Source: an uncultured Pelagibacteraceae bacterium (GTDB taxonomy: Bacteria > Pseudomonadota > Alphaproteobacteria > Pelagibacterales > Pelagibacteraceae). From it: a DNA stretch of 64,000 nt. The DNA lies in NCBI GenBank assembly GCA_902592325.1, contig CACJEC010000001.1:124001-188000 (forward strand). Direction: 5' to 3'. Below, one piece after another: positions 34,522 through 42,998 of this stretch (its first letter is position 1; every line of letters starts with the position of its first letter). Below the pieces are notes generated by a model that was not told the DNA's origin, did no database searches, and saw nothing but the letters and a program-made list of their open reading frames with translations. A program made the translations under genes and the position numbers.

Positions 34522-35037
34522 ATGACAACGATTGTGTTAGTAAGAAAAAACAATGAAGTAGTAGTTGCTGGTGATGGACAAGTTAGTATGGGAAATACTG
34601 TTGTTAAAAGCACAGCTTCAAAAGTTAGAAAAATTGAAAAAAGAGATGTGGTTGCTGGCTTTGCAGGTTCAACTGCGGACGCATTAACATTATTTGAAAG
34701 ATTAGAGGGAAAGCTTGAGAAACATGCTGGAAACTTATCAAGAGCTGCAGTCGAGTTAGCAAAAGACTGGCGGACAGATAAATATTTAAGAAGATTAGAG
34801 GCTTTAATGGCTGTAGGTGATAAAAATAATAGTTACATTATTTCTGGGACTGGGGATGTTTTAGAGCCTGAAGGAGACGTGATTGGAATTGGTTCTGGAG
34901 GAAATTATGCTCTAGCTGCAGGAAAAGTATTAATGGAAGGAAATATGTCTGCTGAAGAAATAGCTAAAAAAGCAATTAAAATTGCTGCCGATATATGTGT
35001 TTTTACAAATGACAATGTAAAGATTGAGAAAATATAA
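34522..35037 (+). CDS. hslV: HslV, ATP-dependent protease peptidase subunit
   Basis: Proteasome-like Thr peptidase forming the core of HslUV. 171 residues. The start Met is followed by TTIVLVRK; Thr2 becomes the N-terminal nucleophile, so the ATG at 34522 is fixed. The [10 protein letters not shown] and [13 protein letters not shown] stretches are conserved. No long leader exists upstream. One-base overlap with hslU. Confidence 0.97.
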   Translation: MTTIVLVRKNNEVVVAGDGQVSMGNTVVKSTASKVRKIEKRDVVAGFAGSTADALTLFERLEGKLEKHAGNLSRAAVELAKDWRTDKYLRRLEALMAVGDKNNSYIISGTGDVLEPEGDVIGIGSGGNYALAAGKVLMEGNMSAEEIAKKAIKIAADICVFTNDNVKIEKI

Positions 35038-36410
35038 TGGATAATTCTAACGTAACACCTCTACATCCAAAAGATAGAAATAAAATAGAAAATGAATCAT
35101 TAGTGAGTTCTTTATCTCCTAGAGAAATAGTTTCTGAGTTAGACAGATTTGTTGTTGGTCAAAACAAAGCTAAGAAAGCTGTTGCTGTGGCACTTCGTAA
35201 TAGGTGGAGAAGGCAAGCTCTTAAAGGTGAAATGAAAAACGAAGTTTTACCAAAAAATATTCTGATGATTGGACCTACTGGGGTTGGAAAAACAGAAATT
35301 TCTAGAAGACTATCGAAATTGGCAGAAGCTCCTTTTGTAAAAGTTGAAGCAACAAGATTTACAGAAGTTGGATATGTAGGAAGAGATGTTGAACAAATTG
35401 TAAGAGATTTAATTGAAATTGCAATTTCAATGGAAAAAGTAAAAAAAAGAAAAGAAGTACATGCCAAAGCTCAGAAAGCTGCTGAAGAAAAAGTTTTAGA
35501 TGCACTAGTTGGAAAAAAAGCAAGTTTAGCAACAAGAGAAAGTTTTAGAAAAAGACTTAGAAATGGTGATTTGGATGATAATGAAATAGAAATAGCAGTT
35601 AGTGATACTGGCTCTGGAGGAACATCATTTGAAATACCTGGAATGCCTGGAGCAAATGTTGGTATGATAAACATCGGTGAGATGATTGGTAAATCGATGG
35701 GCAACAAAGAGAAAAAAAAGAAAATGACTGTAAAAGAATCTCATGAAATTTTAATAAATGATGAATCCGATAAATTAATTGAGCAAGATAAAATTGTTAA
35801 AGCTGCTAAATTATCAACTGAAAATAATGGGATAGTTTTTTTAGATGAAATAGACAAAATTTCAGCGAGAACAGATAGAGTTGGTGGTGATGTATCACGA
35901 GAGGGAGTTCAAAGAGATTTGTTACCTTTAATTGAAGGGACAACTGTGAATACAAAACATGGTCCTATCAAAACTGATCATATTTTATTTATTGCTTCCG
36001 GTGCTTTTCAACTGGCAAAGCCCTCGGACTTACTTCCTGAGCTTCAGGGTAGATTACCTATCAGAGTTGAATTAGAGGCTTTAACTAGTGATGATTTTAA
36101 AAGAATACTTAAAGAACCTGACTATAGCTTAATTAAACAATATGTGGCTTTATTGAAAACAGAAAATGTAGAACTTGAATTTTCAGAGGATGGTATTGAC
36201 TCAATTGCAAAAATAGCATCCGAAGTAAACGCAACTGTTGAAAACATTGGAGCAAGAAGACTTCATACTATTATTGAAAAAATATTGGATGAAATTAGTT
36301 TTACAGCAACTGATCGAGCTGGAGAAAAAATAGTTATCAATAAAGAATATATAAATAAAAACTTAGATAATTTAATAAAGGATACAGATTTATCTAAATT
36401 TATTTTATAA
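35037..36410 (+). CDS. hslU: HslU, ATPase subunit of HslUV
   Basis: AAA+ unfoldase that feeds HslV. 457 residues. Walker A is [14 protein letters not shown], Walker [12 protein letters not shown], and the pore loop [14 protein letters not shown]; the I-domain (about 120-250) has [15 protein letters not shown]. The C-terminus FIL (ending SKFIL) is the tail that activates HslV. It overlaps the convergent Smr gene by 6 bp. Confidence 0.98.
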   Translation: MDNSNVTPLHPKDRNKIENESLVSSLSPREIVSELDRFVVGQNKAKKAVAVALRNRWRRQALKGEMKNEVLPKNILMIGPTGVGKTEISRRLSKLAEAPFVKVEATRFTEVGYVGRDVEQIVRDLIEIAISMEKVKKRKEVHAKAQKAAEEKVLDALVGKKASLATRESFRKRLRNGDLDDNEIEIAVSDTGSGGTSFEIPGMPGANVGMINIGEMIGKSMGNKEKKKKMTVKESHEILINDESDKLIEQDKIVKAAKLSTENNGIVFLDEIDKISARTDRVGGDVSREGVQRDLLPLIEGTTVNTKHGPIKTDHILFIASGAFQLAKPSDLLPELQGRLPIRVELEALTSDDFKRILKEPDYSLIKQYVALLKTENVELEFSEDGIDSIAKIASEVNATVENIGARRLHTIIEKILDEISFTATDRAGEKIVINKEYINKNLDNLIKDTDLSKFIL

Positions 36411-36818
36411 CTTTTTTTTTAAAAAAATATAAAAAGCACCACTGCCACCATCGCCAATTTCTGCTTCCTTTATCTCCAAAATCTTTTTAATCAAATCATT
36501 ATTATTTCTTATAAACTCTGGGACTGAGTATTTAAGAATGCTATAATCTTTCGAAATATAAGGATCTTTTTCAACATATGAATGAAGTCCTTTACCTGTA
36601 ACAACAACAATTTTTGAAATACCATTATCATACGAATCATTAATAAATTTTTCAATAACCTTATTAGCTTCAAGCAAACTTAAACCATGTAAATCTATAT
36701 GCTTAGATTTTGAAATTTTTTTTTTACTAAAATTTAAATCTTTATCAGGTAATTTATCATCACTAGATAAAAAATTTTCCCAATCTTTTTTATCTTTATC
36801 TGAAATTTTATCGTTCAA
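36405..36818 (-). CDS. Smr-domain protein
   Basis: 137 residues. A variable basic/acidic N-terminus (~1-40) precedes a Smr domain (~41-137) with [20 protein letters not shown] and the terminal [14 protein letters not shown]. Smr domains nick or cleave nucleic acids (recently linked to ribosome-collision rescue in MutS2/SmrB types). In other Alphaproteobacteria this gene lies with a lytic transglycosylase (mltA) and the Tim44-like gene; mltA is missing here. It converges with hslU and abuts the Tim44-like gene with no gap. Confidence 0.9.
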   Translation of the reverse strand: MNDKISDKDKKDWENFLSSDDKLPDKDLNFSKKKISKSKHIDLHGLSLLEANKVIEKFINDSYDNGISKIVVVTGKGLHSYVEKDPYISKDYSILKYSVPEFIRNNNDLIKKILEIKEAEIGDGGSGAFYIFLKKKL

Positions 36819-37415
36819 TTAAGTAAGGGTATCAACTAATTGCCAATTTGGATTATTTGATCTTGTATCTCTTGAAAAAATCCAAGTATCATAAATTTTT
36901 TTTATCTTTTCTGGATCTCCTGAAATAACTTTTTTATCTTTATCTTTTATGCAAGTAATCACTTCACTAACAAAATCAACAGTAACATTTAGAATTTTAT
37001 CAATCTTCTTATGTTCTTTAATTTTAGCTGAATTTATACCAATAAAAGTAATCTCAGCATATTGACCTCTTTTAGTTCTTTCTTTTAAAGCCTCTTCAAA
37101 TTGATCATGTATTTTTTTACTTAGTAAAGGTTTACTAGCAATTAATTTATTATCATTGTCGCTAAAATCAGTGATAATTGTCTCATAAGCAATTTTTGCA
37201 CCTTTTAAAAATTCTTGCTGTGCTTCGTTATCAAAATTTTCTTTTTGAATAATTTTTTTTTCGGCTGGCACGTTATTTAACACCTTTTCAAATTGGGATG
37301 TTGTTTCAGCCTCGAAACCTGTTCTTTTTCCCAAAATACCTCGCAATCTCAAGAAAATAAATCCCGCAATCATTGCAAGTAGTATAATATCGATATATTC
37401 AAAACTATAACTCAT
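36819..37415 (-). CDS. Tim44/TimA-like membrane-anchored protein
   Basis: 198 residues if started at the ATG at 37415 (MSYSFEYIDIILLAM), which puts the single N-terminal membrane helix (~6-24) at the front. The frame extends 14 codons further up, to 37457, with no conserved content. The C-terminal half (~70-195) is a Tim44-like domain: EFLKGAKIAYETIITDFSD, LLSKKIHDQFEEALKERTKRGQ, ending WIFSRDTRSNNPNWQLVDT. Tim44-like (TimA) proteins are conserved near the alphaproteobacterial origin; the function in bacteria is unclear. It is divergent from fxsA. Confidence 0.9.
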   Translation of the reverse strand: MSYSFEYIDIILLAMIAGFIFLRLRGILGKRTGFEAETTSQFEKVLNNVPAEKKIIQKENFDNEAQQEFLKGAKIAYETIITDFSDNDNKLIASKPLLSKKIHDQFEEALKERTKRGQYAEITFIGINSAKIKEHKKIDKILNVTVDFVSEVITCIKDKDKKVISGDPEKIKKIYDTWIFSRDTRSNNPNWQLVDTLT

Positions 37416-37472
37416 TAGGTAAATGTAATTACTATGTTGATTAATTTCAACTAACAATTACATTAAAGACAA

Positions 37473-37898
37473 ATGAACTCAGTTTTATTAGCAATAATTT
37501 TAATACCAGTTTTAGAAATTTACTTATTTATTAAAATAGGCTCACAAATTGGAGCTTTTAATACAATATTATTAATATTTATAACTGCAATAATCGGTAT
37601 TTATTACGCAAGATATGAAGGACTAAATACTATAAGGTCAGGATTTACTCAAATAGTTAAAAATAAGGTTCCTGCTTATGAAATTATATCTGGAGCTGCT
37701 ATAGCTTTTGCCTCAATTCTTTTAATTATTCCAGGTTTCGCAACAGATTTATTTGGTTTTTTACTTATTTTTCCAATTACAAGAAAGTTATTATTAGGAA
37801 ATTTATCAAATAAAATTAAAAAAGAAGGAATAAGAAAAGATAAAATTATAGAAGGTGAGTTTGAAGATATAGAAAATAACGATGACAGAAAAATTTAA
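37473..37898 (+). CDS. fxsA: FxsA family membrane protein
   Basis: 141 residues, about three transmembrane helices, with the family stretch ILIPVLEIYLFIKIGSQIGAFNTI and GAAIAFASILLIIPGFATDLFGFLLI. In E. coli FxsA interferes with phage F exclusion by T7; in most bacteria its normal role is unknown. It overlaps the following secB by 17 bp in another frame. Confidence 0.92.
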   Translation: MNSVLLAIILIPVLEIYLFIKIGSQIGAFNTILLIFITAIIGIYYARYEGLNTIRSGFTQIVKNKVPAYEIISGAAIAFASILLIIPGFATDLFGFLLIFPITRKLLLGNLSNKIKKEGIRKDKIIEGEFEDIENNDDRKI

Positions 37899-38304
37899 GA
37901 TACTAGCAAAATATATCAAAGATATGTCAAGCGAGACCTCTGATATAGAAACTTTTTTATTTGTTAAAGAAAATATTTCAAAGTATCAACTTAATATAGA
38001 TATTAACTCTAAAGCTCTTAAAAATAAATTAATAGAAATTAATACTACATTAAAATTTGAAGATAAGGAAGCAAACGAAAAAAAATCTCATTATGAAATT
38101 GTTCATGCAACAATAATTAAAGTTGATGAAAAAGTTAAAGAAAAAAAAGATCTCGAAAAAATTGTTTTATGTGATGTACCTACAAAGATTTATCCTGATT
38201 TAGAAAATTCCTTTCTCAATTTAATCCATAACTCGGGACATCCAGAAATTAAGTTAGAAAAAAAAATCGATTTTAATAAACTATATAACGAAAGATTTAA
38301 TTAA
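37882..38304 (+). CDS. secB: SecB protein-export chaperone
   Basis: 140 residues. Keeps preproteins unfolded and delivers them to SecA. Recognisable stretches are ILAKYIKDMSSETSD, NIDINSKALKNKLIEINTTLKFED, HYEIVHATIIKV and the C-terminal LNLIHNSGHPEIKLEKKIDFNKLY. The sequence is divergent, with IYPDLENSFLNLIHNSG replacing the usual LFPYAR region, but length and position (fxsA-secB next to dnaQ) agree. The start lies 17 bp inside fxsA. Confidence 0.9.
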   Translation: MTEKFKILAKYIKDMSSETSDIETFLFVKENISKYQLNIDINSKALKNKLIEINTTLKFEDKEANEKKSHYEIVHATIIKVDEKVKEKKDLEKIVLCDVPTKIYPDLENSFLNLIHNSGHPEIKLEKKIDFNKLYNERFN

Positions 38305-38962
38305 TAAAATTTTTCTTCAAATCTTTTTTTAGAAAATCTTTATGCTTTTTTAATTCTTCTTCGGTAGGTTTAATTACCTTTTTAAAATATAATATTTTAT
38401 TTCTTTCTAGATTTTGAGGTTTTTCTTCTTGTTTTTGAAAATCTAAAGTCGGTTCTTTTTGATCAATTAGATTGATATAAACTTTTGCTAACAAATCACA
38501 ATCAATTAGAGCTGTATGTTGAACTCTTTTAGAATTATCAATTCTGTACCTTTTACATAGAGCATCAAGACTTATTGAGGAGCCTGGAAATTTTTCTCTA
38601 GCTAGAACCAGAGTATCAATAACTTGGTTATTAATTTTATCCATTCTAAGAATTTCTAATTCATGATTAAGATGAGCCAAGTCAAACTCTGCGTTATGTA
38701 TTATTAATTTTTTTCCATTTATAAAATTTAAAAATTCCTTTACAATTTCTTTAAATTTTTTTTGGTTTGATAAGAATTCATCTGTATATCCATGAACTTC
38801 AAAAGCTTTTTCAGAAACTTTTCTTTCTGGATTTAAATAACAATGAAATTTTCTTTTCGTTGGTATTAAATTATCAAGTTCAATACATCCTATTTCAACA
38901 ATTCTATGACCATCTTTAACAGATAAACCTGTTGTTTCAGTATCTAATACTACCTCTTTCAT
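38297..38962 (-). CDS. dnaQ: DNA polymerase III epsilon subunit (3'-5' exonuclease)
   Basis: 221 residues. DEDD exonuclease motifs are visible: LDTETTGL (Exo I), IHNAEFDLAHLNHEL (Exo II), and QHTALIDCDLLAKVYI (Exo III, with His/Asp). The C-terminal helix rich in Lys (~175-221) is the linker that binds the alpha subunit. Proofreads replication. It converges with secB (8-bp overlap) and is directly downstream of coaE (0-bp gap). Confidence 0.97.
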   Translation of the reverse strand: MKEVVLDTETTGLSVKDGHRIVEIGCIELDNLIPTKRKFHCYLNPERKVSEKAFEVHGYTDEFLSNQKKFKEIVKEFLNFINGKKLIIHNAEFDLAHLNHELEILRMDKINNQVIDTLVLAREKFPGSSISLDALCKRYRIDNSKRVQHTALIDCDLLAKVYINLIDQKEPTLDFQKQEEKPQNLERNKILYFKKVIKPTEEELKKHKDFLKKDLKKNFIN

Positions 38963-39532
38963 TTATTTAATTTCTTTTAAAATATATTTTATCGCTTTTT
39001 TAACAGTTTTTTTAGTAAAATCATTTTTTATAACAAATTTAGATTTTTTTTTTTTATAGCTAAGTGGCAACTGAATATTTTTAAATTTGTTAAAAAGCAG
39101 TTTATTAAAATTTGTTCTTTTTTTTAATCTTTTTAAAATATCTTTTTTTTCTGATTCAACGAAGACTAGAATATCTTTTTTATTATTAATTTTATTTTCT
39201 AACAAAAGGGGAATGTCTAAAATTACAATTTTTTTATCTTTATTCTTTTTTAAAAAAATATTCATTTTTTTTCTAATTTCTAAATGAACAATTTTAACAA
39301 TTTTATTAAGATTCGATTTATTTGCTAGTATAGCTTTTGAAATTTCATTTTTTTTTATTGGGAAAGAATAAATATATTTTGATAAGATTTTATTTAATTT
39401 AATATAAATTTTTTTATCTTTCTTATATAATTTGCTAACTTCAAGATCAGCGTTAAATACAGGGTACCCAAAATTTTTTGCTACATAACTTTTACCAGAA
39501 CCAATGCTGCCTAAAATTCCAATCTTTATCAT
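38963..39532 (-). CDS. coaE: Dephospho-CoA kinase
   Basis: Last step of CoA synthesis, phosphorylating the 3'-hydroxyl of dephospho-CoA. 189 residues, with P-loop GILGSIGSGKSYVAKNFG, FNADLEVSKLYK and DIPLLLENKI. Very Lys-rich, as usual in this genome. Its start overlaps the aroE stop by one base. Confidence 0.95.
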   Translation of the reverse strand: MIKIGILGSIGSGKSYVAKNFGYPVFNADLEVSKLYKKDKKIYIKLNKILSKYIYSFPIKKNEISKAILANKSNLNKIVKIVHLEIRKKMNIFLKKNKDKKIVILDIPLLLENKINNKKDILVFVESEKKDILKRLKKRTNFNKLLFNKFKNIQLPLSYKKKKSKFVIKNDFTKKTVKKAIKYILKEIK

Positions 39533-40323
39533 TAATCTAAAATTTCAATTACTTCCTTATTTATCTTTGGTTTAATACCATGCCATATATTAAATGCTGC
39601 AGACGCCTGGTATATAAACATCGATTTACCATTTTCTATTCTGTTTCCCAATTTTTTTCCAACTTTCAGAAAATTTGTTTCACTTGGTTTATAAATTACG
39701 TCGTAAAAAAGTTTGTTTTTACCTATTTTAAATTCATCTAAGTTTATCTTATCGTCATTTTTGAGACCTAAGCTTGTTGCATTAATAATTATATCAAAAT
39801 TAGGAATCTCACCCCATTCAACTACATTTATATTTTTAAATTGATCTTTTAATTTGTCTGCTTTACTTTTAGTTCTATTACTGAGTGTAATTTCAGATAC
39901 CTTCATTCTATTTAAAGCAAAAATTATCGATGGTGCTACGCCACCTGCTCCTAATATTAAAACTTTTTTATTATTCATATCTAGTCTTAAATCTTGAATA
40001 CTTAGCTCAAATCCTTCGATATCAGTATTATGACCAACAATTTTATTGTTATCTAAATAAATCGTATTAACTGATTGAGTATTCTCTGACTCGACACTCA
40101 AATGATCAAGAAAAGGAATTACAGCTTTTTTAAACGGAATTGTAACATTAATTCCATGAATATTTTTTTTTTTAACTTCCTCAATTAAACTACCAAGCTC
40201 AGTTTCATTGAGTTTTTTTTTTTCGTAAATTGCACTAAGATTATTAGTCTTAATCCAAAAATTATGTAATTTTGGGGATAAAGAATGTTCAATAGGATTT
40301 CCTATAACTAAAAATTTTTTCAT
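39532..40323 (-). CDS. aroE: Shikimate dehydrogenase
   Basis: Reduces 3-dehydroshikimate with NADPH. 263 residues. The substrate site has GNPIEHSLSPKLHN (catalytic Lys in VTIPFKK), with NTDIEGF, the nucleotide motif LGAGGVAPSI and SNRTKSKA. Part of the compact ppsR-maf-aroE-coaE-dnaQ string left of the origin; overlaps maf by 4 bp. Confidence 0.97.
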   Translation of the reverse strand: MKKFLVIGNPIEHSLSPKLHNFWIKTNNLSAIYEKKKLNETELGSLIEEVKKKNIHGINVTIPFKKAVIPFLDHLSVESENTQSVNTIYLDNNKIVGHNTDIEGFELSIQDLRLDMNNKKVLILGAGGVAPSIIFALNRMKVSEITLSNRTKSKADKLKDQFKNINVVEWGEIPNFDIIINATSLGLKNDDKINLDEFKIGKNKLFYDVIYKPSETNFLKVGKKLGNRIENGKSMFIYQASAAFNIWHGIKPKINKEVIEILD

Positions 40324-40907
40324 TCAACTTCTTTAAGGTATTCTTTAATTTTTTCAATTGGTAAGCCCATTATTGTATTTTCATTTCCATCTATTTTTGA
40401 AAATAAATTTTTTCCCTCACCTTCAATCTGATAAACATTATAAGCATATAACGCTTGATCTGAAATTTTAGATAGATATGATTTCAGCTCATTTTCGGAA
40501 AAATTTTTCATCGTTAATGTTGCTTTATCAGTATAATTCCAGATCATAGAGCCATTCTTTGAGATACATACTGAACTAATTAAATAATGTTTTTTTCCAT
40601 TTAATTTTTTTAAAATATTTAAAGCTTCATCCCTATTTTCAGGTTTTGAAATTAATTCTCCATCCAAATCAATCACACTATCAGCACCTAAAACCATTTG
40701 ATCTGTTTTTTTTTGACTTATCTTATTGGCTTTTAATTCTGCTAAATTTTTAGAGATAATATCTGGAGTAACGTTTTCTTTTATCAAGCTTTCTTTAACT
40801 GTATCTTCGTCAATATTTGATGGTTCAACTTTATTTGGTATATTATTTTTATCTAATATTTCTTTTCTCACTTTGCTTTTTGAAGCAAGAATAATTTTAG
40901 TTAACAT
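40320..40907 (-). CDS. maf: Maf-like nucleotide pyrophosphatase
   Basis: 195 residues. Maf/YceF type, hydrolysing non-canonical or methylated nucleoside triphosphates. Motifs are IILASKSKVRKEIL at the N-terminus, VLGADSVIDLDG, and GKNLFSKIDGNENTIMGLP. Its start overlaps ppsR by 11 bp, and its 3' end overlaps aroE by 4 bp. Confidence 0.94.
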   Translation of the reverse strand: MLTKIILASKSKVRKEILDKNNIPNKVEPSNIDEDTVKESLIKENVTPDIISKNLAELKANKISQKKTDQMVLGADSVIDLDGELISKPENRDEALNILKKLNGKKHYLISSVCISKNGSMIWNYTDKATLTMKNFSENELKSYLSKISDQALYAYNVYQIEGEGKNLFSKIDGNENTIMGLPIEKIKEYLKEVE

Positions 40908-41724
40908 TTTTAAGATATATTTCGTGTATTTTTATTATTGAAGCCGCTGCTTCTTCAACTGACTTTCTTGTAACATCAATAACAGGCCACCTATATTTTT
41001 GGAAAGTTTTTTTTGCATCCGCGATTTCTTTTGTAATATTTTCAATATTTGTATAATTTTTATTTTCTGTCTCTTTTAAAGAGTTCATTCTATTTTTTCT
41101 TATTTCTACTAATCTTTCTGGTTCTGTGCTTAAACCGACAACACATGTAAGTTGTGGATTATCTTTTAGTTTTTTTGGCAAAGAATTTTCATTTACAAGT
41201 GGTATGTTTGAGGTTTTAAAACCTCTATTAGCTAAATAAATAGAAGTTGGTGTTTTACTTGTTCTACTAACCCCAACTAATATTATATCTGACTTATCTA
41301 TATCTTTGGTTGATTTTCCGTCGTCATGATTCATAGTAAATTGAATAGCTTCTATTCTTTCATAATACTCATCATTTAAAGCATGCTGACCACTAGGTTC
41401 ATGAGAAGCTTTCTGATTGAGAATTTTTGAAAAATTTAAAATTAAATTACCTAATACTCCAAAACAAGGAATATTTTTTTCATCACTCATATTCGCTAAA
41501 TACTTTGCTAAATTATTATCTACAATTGTATAAAGAATTACAGAATGTTGGTTTTTGCTAGCTTCCTCTAAAATTTTCAAGACTTGATTTTCTGTTCTTG
41601 TAAAAGAATAGGAATGAACTTTATATTCAATATTCTTAAATTGTGCTTTTAAAGCTAAAAAAATCCTATCTAAAGTTTCTCCTGTAGAATCTGAAATCAA
41701 ATAAATTTGATATGTATTAGTCAT
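40897..41724 (-). CDS. Pyruvate,phosphate dikinase/PEP synthase regulatory protein
   Basis: 275 residues of the DUF299/PPSR family, which adds and removes regulatory phosphate on PPDK or PEP synthase. The P-loop-like GVSRTSKTPTSIYLANRG and the N-terminal YLISDSTGETLDRI are diagnostic; the C-terminal PVIDVTRKSVEEAA is typical. In Caulobacter and Rickettsia this gene borders the replication origin opposite hemE, as it does here. It is transcribed away from the ori gap. Confidence 0.95.
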   Translation of the reverse strand: MTNTYQIYLISDSTGETLDRIFLALKAQFKNIEYKVHSYSFTRTENQVLKILEEASKNQHSVILYTIVDNNLAKYLANMSDEKNIPCFGVLGNLILNFSKILNQKASHEPSGQHALNDEYYERIEAIQFTMNHDDGKSTKDIDKSDIILVGVSRTSKTPTSIYLANRGFKTSNIPLVNENSLPKKLKDNPQLTCVVGLSTEPERLVEIRKNRMNSLKETENKNYTNIENITKEIADAKKTFQKYRWPVIDVTRKSVEEAAASIIKIHEIYLKNVN

Positions 41725-41996
41725 GAATAAATTGTAAATAAGTTTGTATTATTTTAATAAAATTACTCAATTTAAATATTGTAAAATTATTGCTGTAAAA
41801 TAAGGGTTTTGTTAACAATTATAAATTCGTTTATAAAATAATACAGTAAATATAATAAAATACTTAAAAGCTACATTTTAAACGATATTATTAATTTTTA
41901 GATGTTATTAAACTGTCGATATAATGTTAATAAAAAATAATTATCCTTATTCACATTACATAATACTAATACAATAATAATATATATTATTTTAAT
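41725..41996. other. Probable chromosomal replication origin (oriC)
   Basis: 272-bp gap between ppsR and hemE, the longest non-coding stretch in the window and strikingly AT-rich. The sequence shows one TTATTCACA matching the DnaA box TTATNCACA (41947-41955), a near match in reverse (TGTAAATAA, 41733-41741), and a 16-bp AT-only palindrome before hemE (41976-41991). The location matches the known origin of Caulobacter and Rickettsia (between hemE and the DUF299 gene), and neighbouring genes on both sides read outward. Origin function is inferred. Confidence 0.8.
41947..41955 (+). promoter_or_regulatory. DnaA box in the origin region
   Basis: TTATTCACA, an exact fit to TTATNCACA. It is the best DnaA site I find in the ppsR-hemE gap, close to the most AT-rich part (~41960-41996) that could be the unwinding element. 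Confidence 0.65.
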
Positions 41997-42998
41997 ATGA
42001 CACCTATACACAAAGTAATACTTAATAAAGACACACATATAAAACCTATATGGATAATGAGACAAGCAGGTAGATACTTACCTGAATTTAGAGAAATTAG
42101 ATCTAAAAATACAGATTTTATAAAATTATGTTTAAATCCAATCTTATCTTCAGAAATTACTCTTCAACCTTTGAAAAGATTTGATTTTGACGCAGCAATT
42201 ATTTTTTCAGATATATTAATGTTGCCCTATGGTTTAGGCCAAAATGTAGAATTTAAAAAAGATTTTGGTCCTATTTTAGGTCAGCTTGATTTAAATAAAA
42301 TATCTAAAATGAAAGAAATTAATTTTACTGAAAGAGTTAAACAAGTCTATGAAGCTATAAAAAATGTAAGTAATAATGATGTTTTAAAAAATAAAAATAC
42401 TATTGGATTTGTAGGTGCTCCTTGGACCATATTAGTTTATATGATAAATCAACAATCTCCTAAAAAAAAATTAAAAAAAGATTTCTTTGAAAATAAAGAT
42501 TTAATAAATAATGTTTTATTGATTATTGAGAAATTTTTAAAAATTCACATTAAAAATCAAATAGATAATGGTGCAAATGTAATTCAAATATTTGATAGTT
42601 GGGCAGGATTATTAGAAGAAAAGAACTTACCATATTATATATATAACCCGACACTAAATTTAGTAAAATTCATTCAATCTTTGAATACACCTGTCATATG
42701 CTTTCCAAGGAATATTAAGGACTATAAAAAATATTGTGACTTTATAAAACCTGATGCAATCTGCATTGATTATGAAGTTGACCCAGTAAAAATAAAAAAA
42801 GAGATAAGCATACCTATACAAGGTGGAATGGATCCAAAAGTTTTACTGACAGATAAAGAAAATATAAAAAAGGAAGCAACTAAATATTTAGATATATTTA
42901 AAGATCATCCATATATTTTTAATCTAGGCCATGGAGTTTTGCCAAAAACAAACCCGGAAATGATGGAGTATCTAGTTAAAACTGTAAAAGATTATTAA
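41997..42998 (+). CDS. hemE: Uroporphyrinogen decarboxylase
   Basis: Converts uroporphyrinogen III to coproporphyrinogen III. 333 residues, usual length. Diagnostic PIWIMRQAGRYLPEFREIR with conserved Arg residues, FSDILMLPYGLG (Asp), GFVGAPWTIL, and the C-terminal NLGHGVLPKTNPEMM. First gene right of the origin; one-base overlap with hemH. With hemC/hemD at 10 kb it extends the same pathway. Confidence 0.98.
   Translation: MTPIHKVILNKDTHIKPIWIMRQAGRYLPEFREIRSKNTDFIKLCLNPILSSEITLQPLKRFDFDAAIIFSDILMLPYGLGQNVEFKKDFGPILGQLDLNKISKMKEINFTERVKQVYEAIKNVSNNDVLKNKNTIGFVGAPWTILVYMINQQSPKKKLKKDFFENKDLINNVLLIIEKFLKIHIKNQIDNGANVIQIFDSWAGLLEEKNLPYYIYNPTLNLVKFIQSLNTPVICFPRNIKDYKKYCDFIKPDAICIDYEVDPVKIKKEISIPIQGGMDPKVLLTDKENIKKEATKYLDIFKDHPYIFNLGHGVLPKTNPEMMEYLVKTVKDY

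Noticed and set aside
35159-35467. 102-residue ORF antisense to hslU
   Set aside because: Mirror of a strongly conserved AAA+ coding sequence; composition is what an antisense frame would give and no ribosome binding site is seen.
37416-37457. Longer start for the Tim44-like gene
   Set aside because: Adds 14 residues ahead of a natural signal-anchor start; the ATG at 37415 is preferred.
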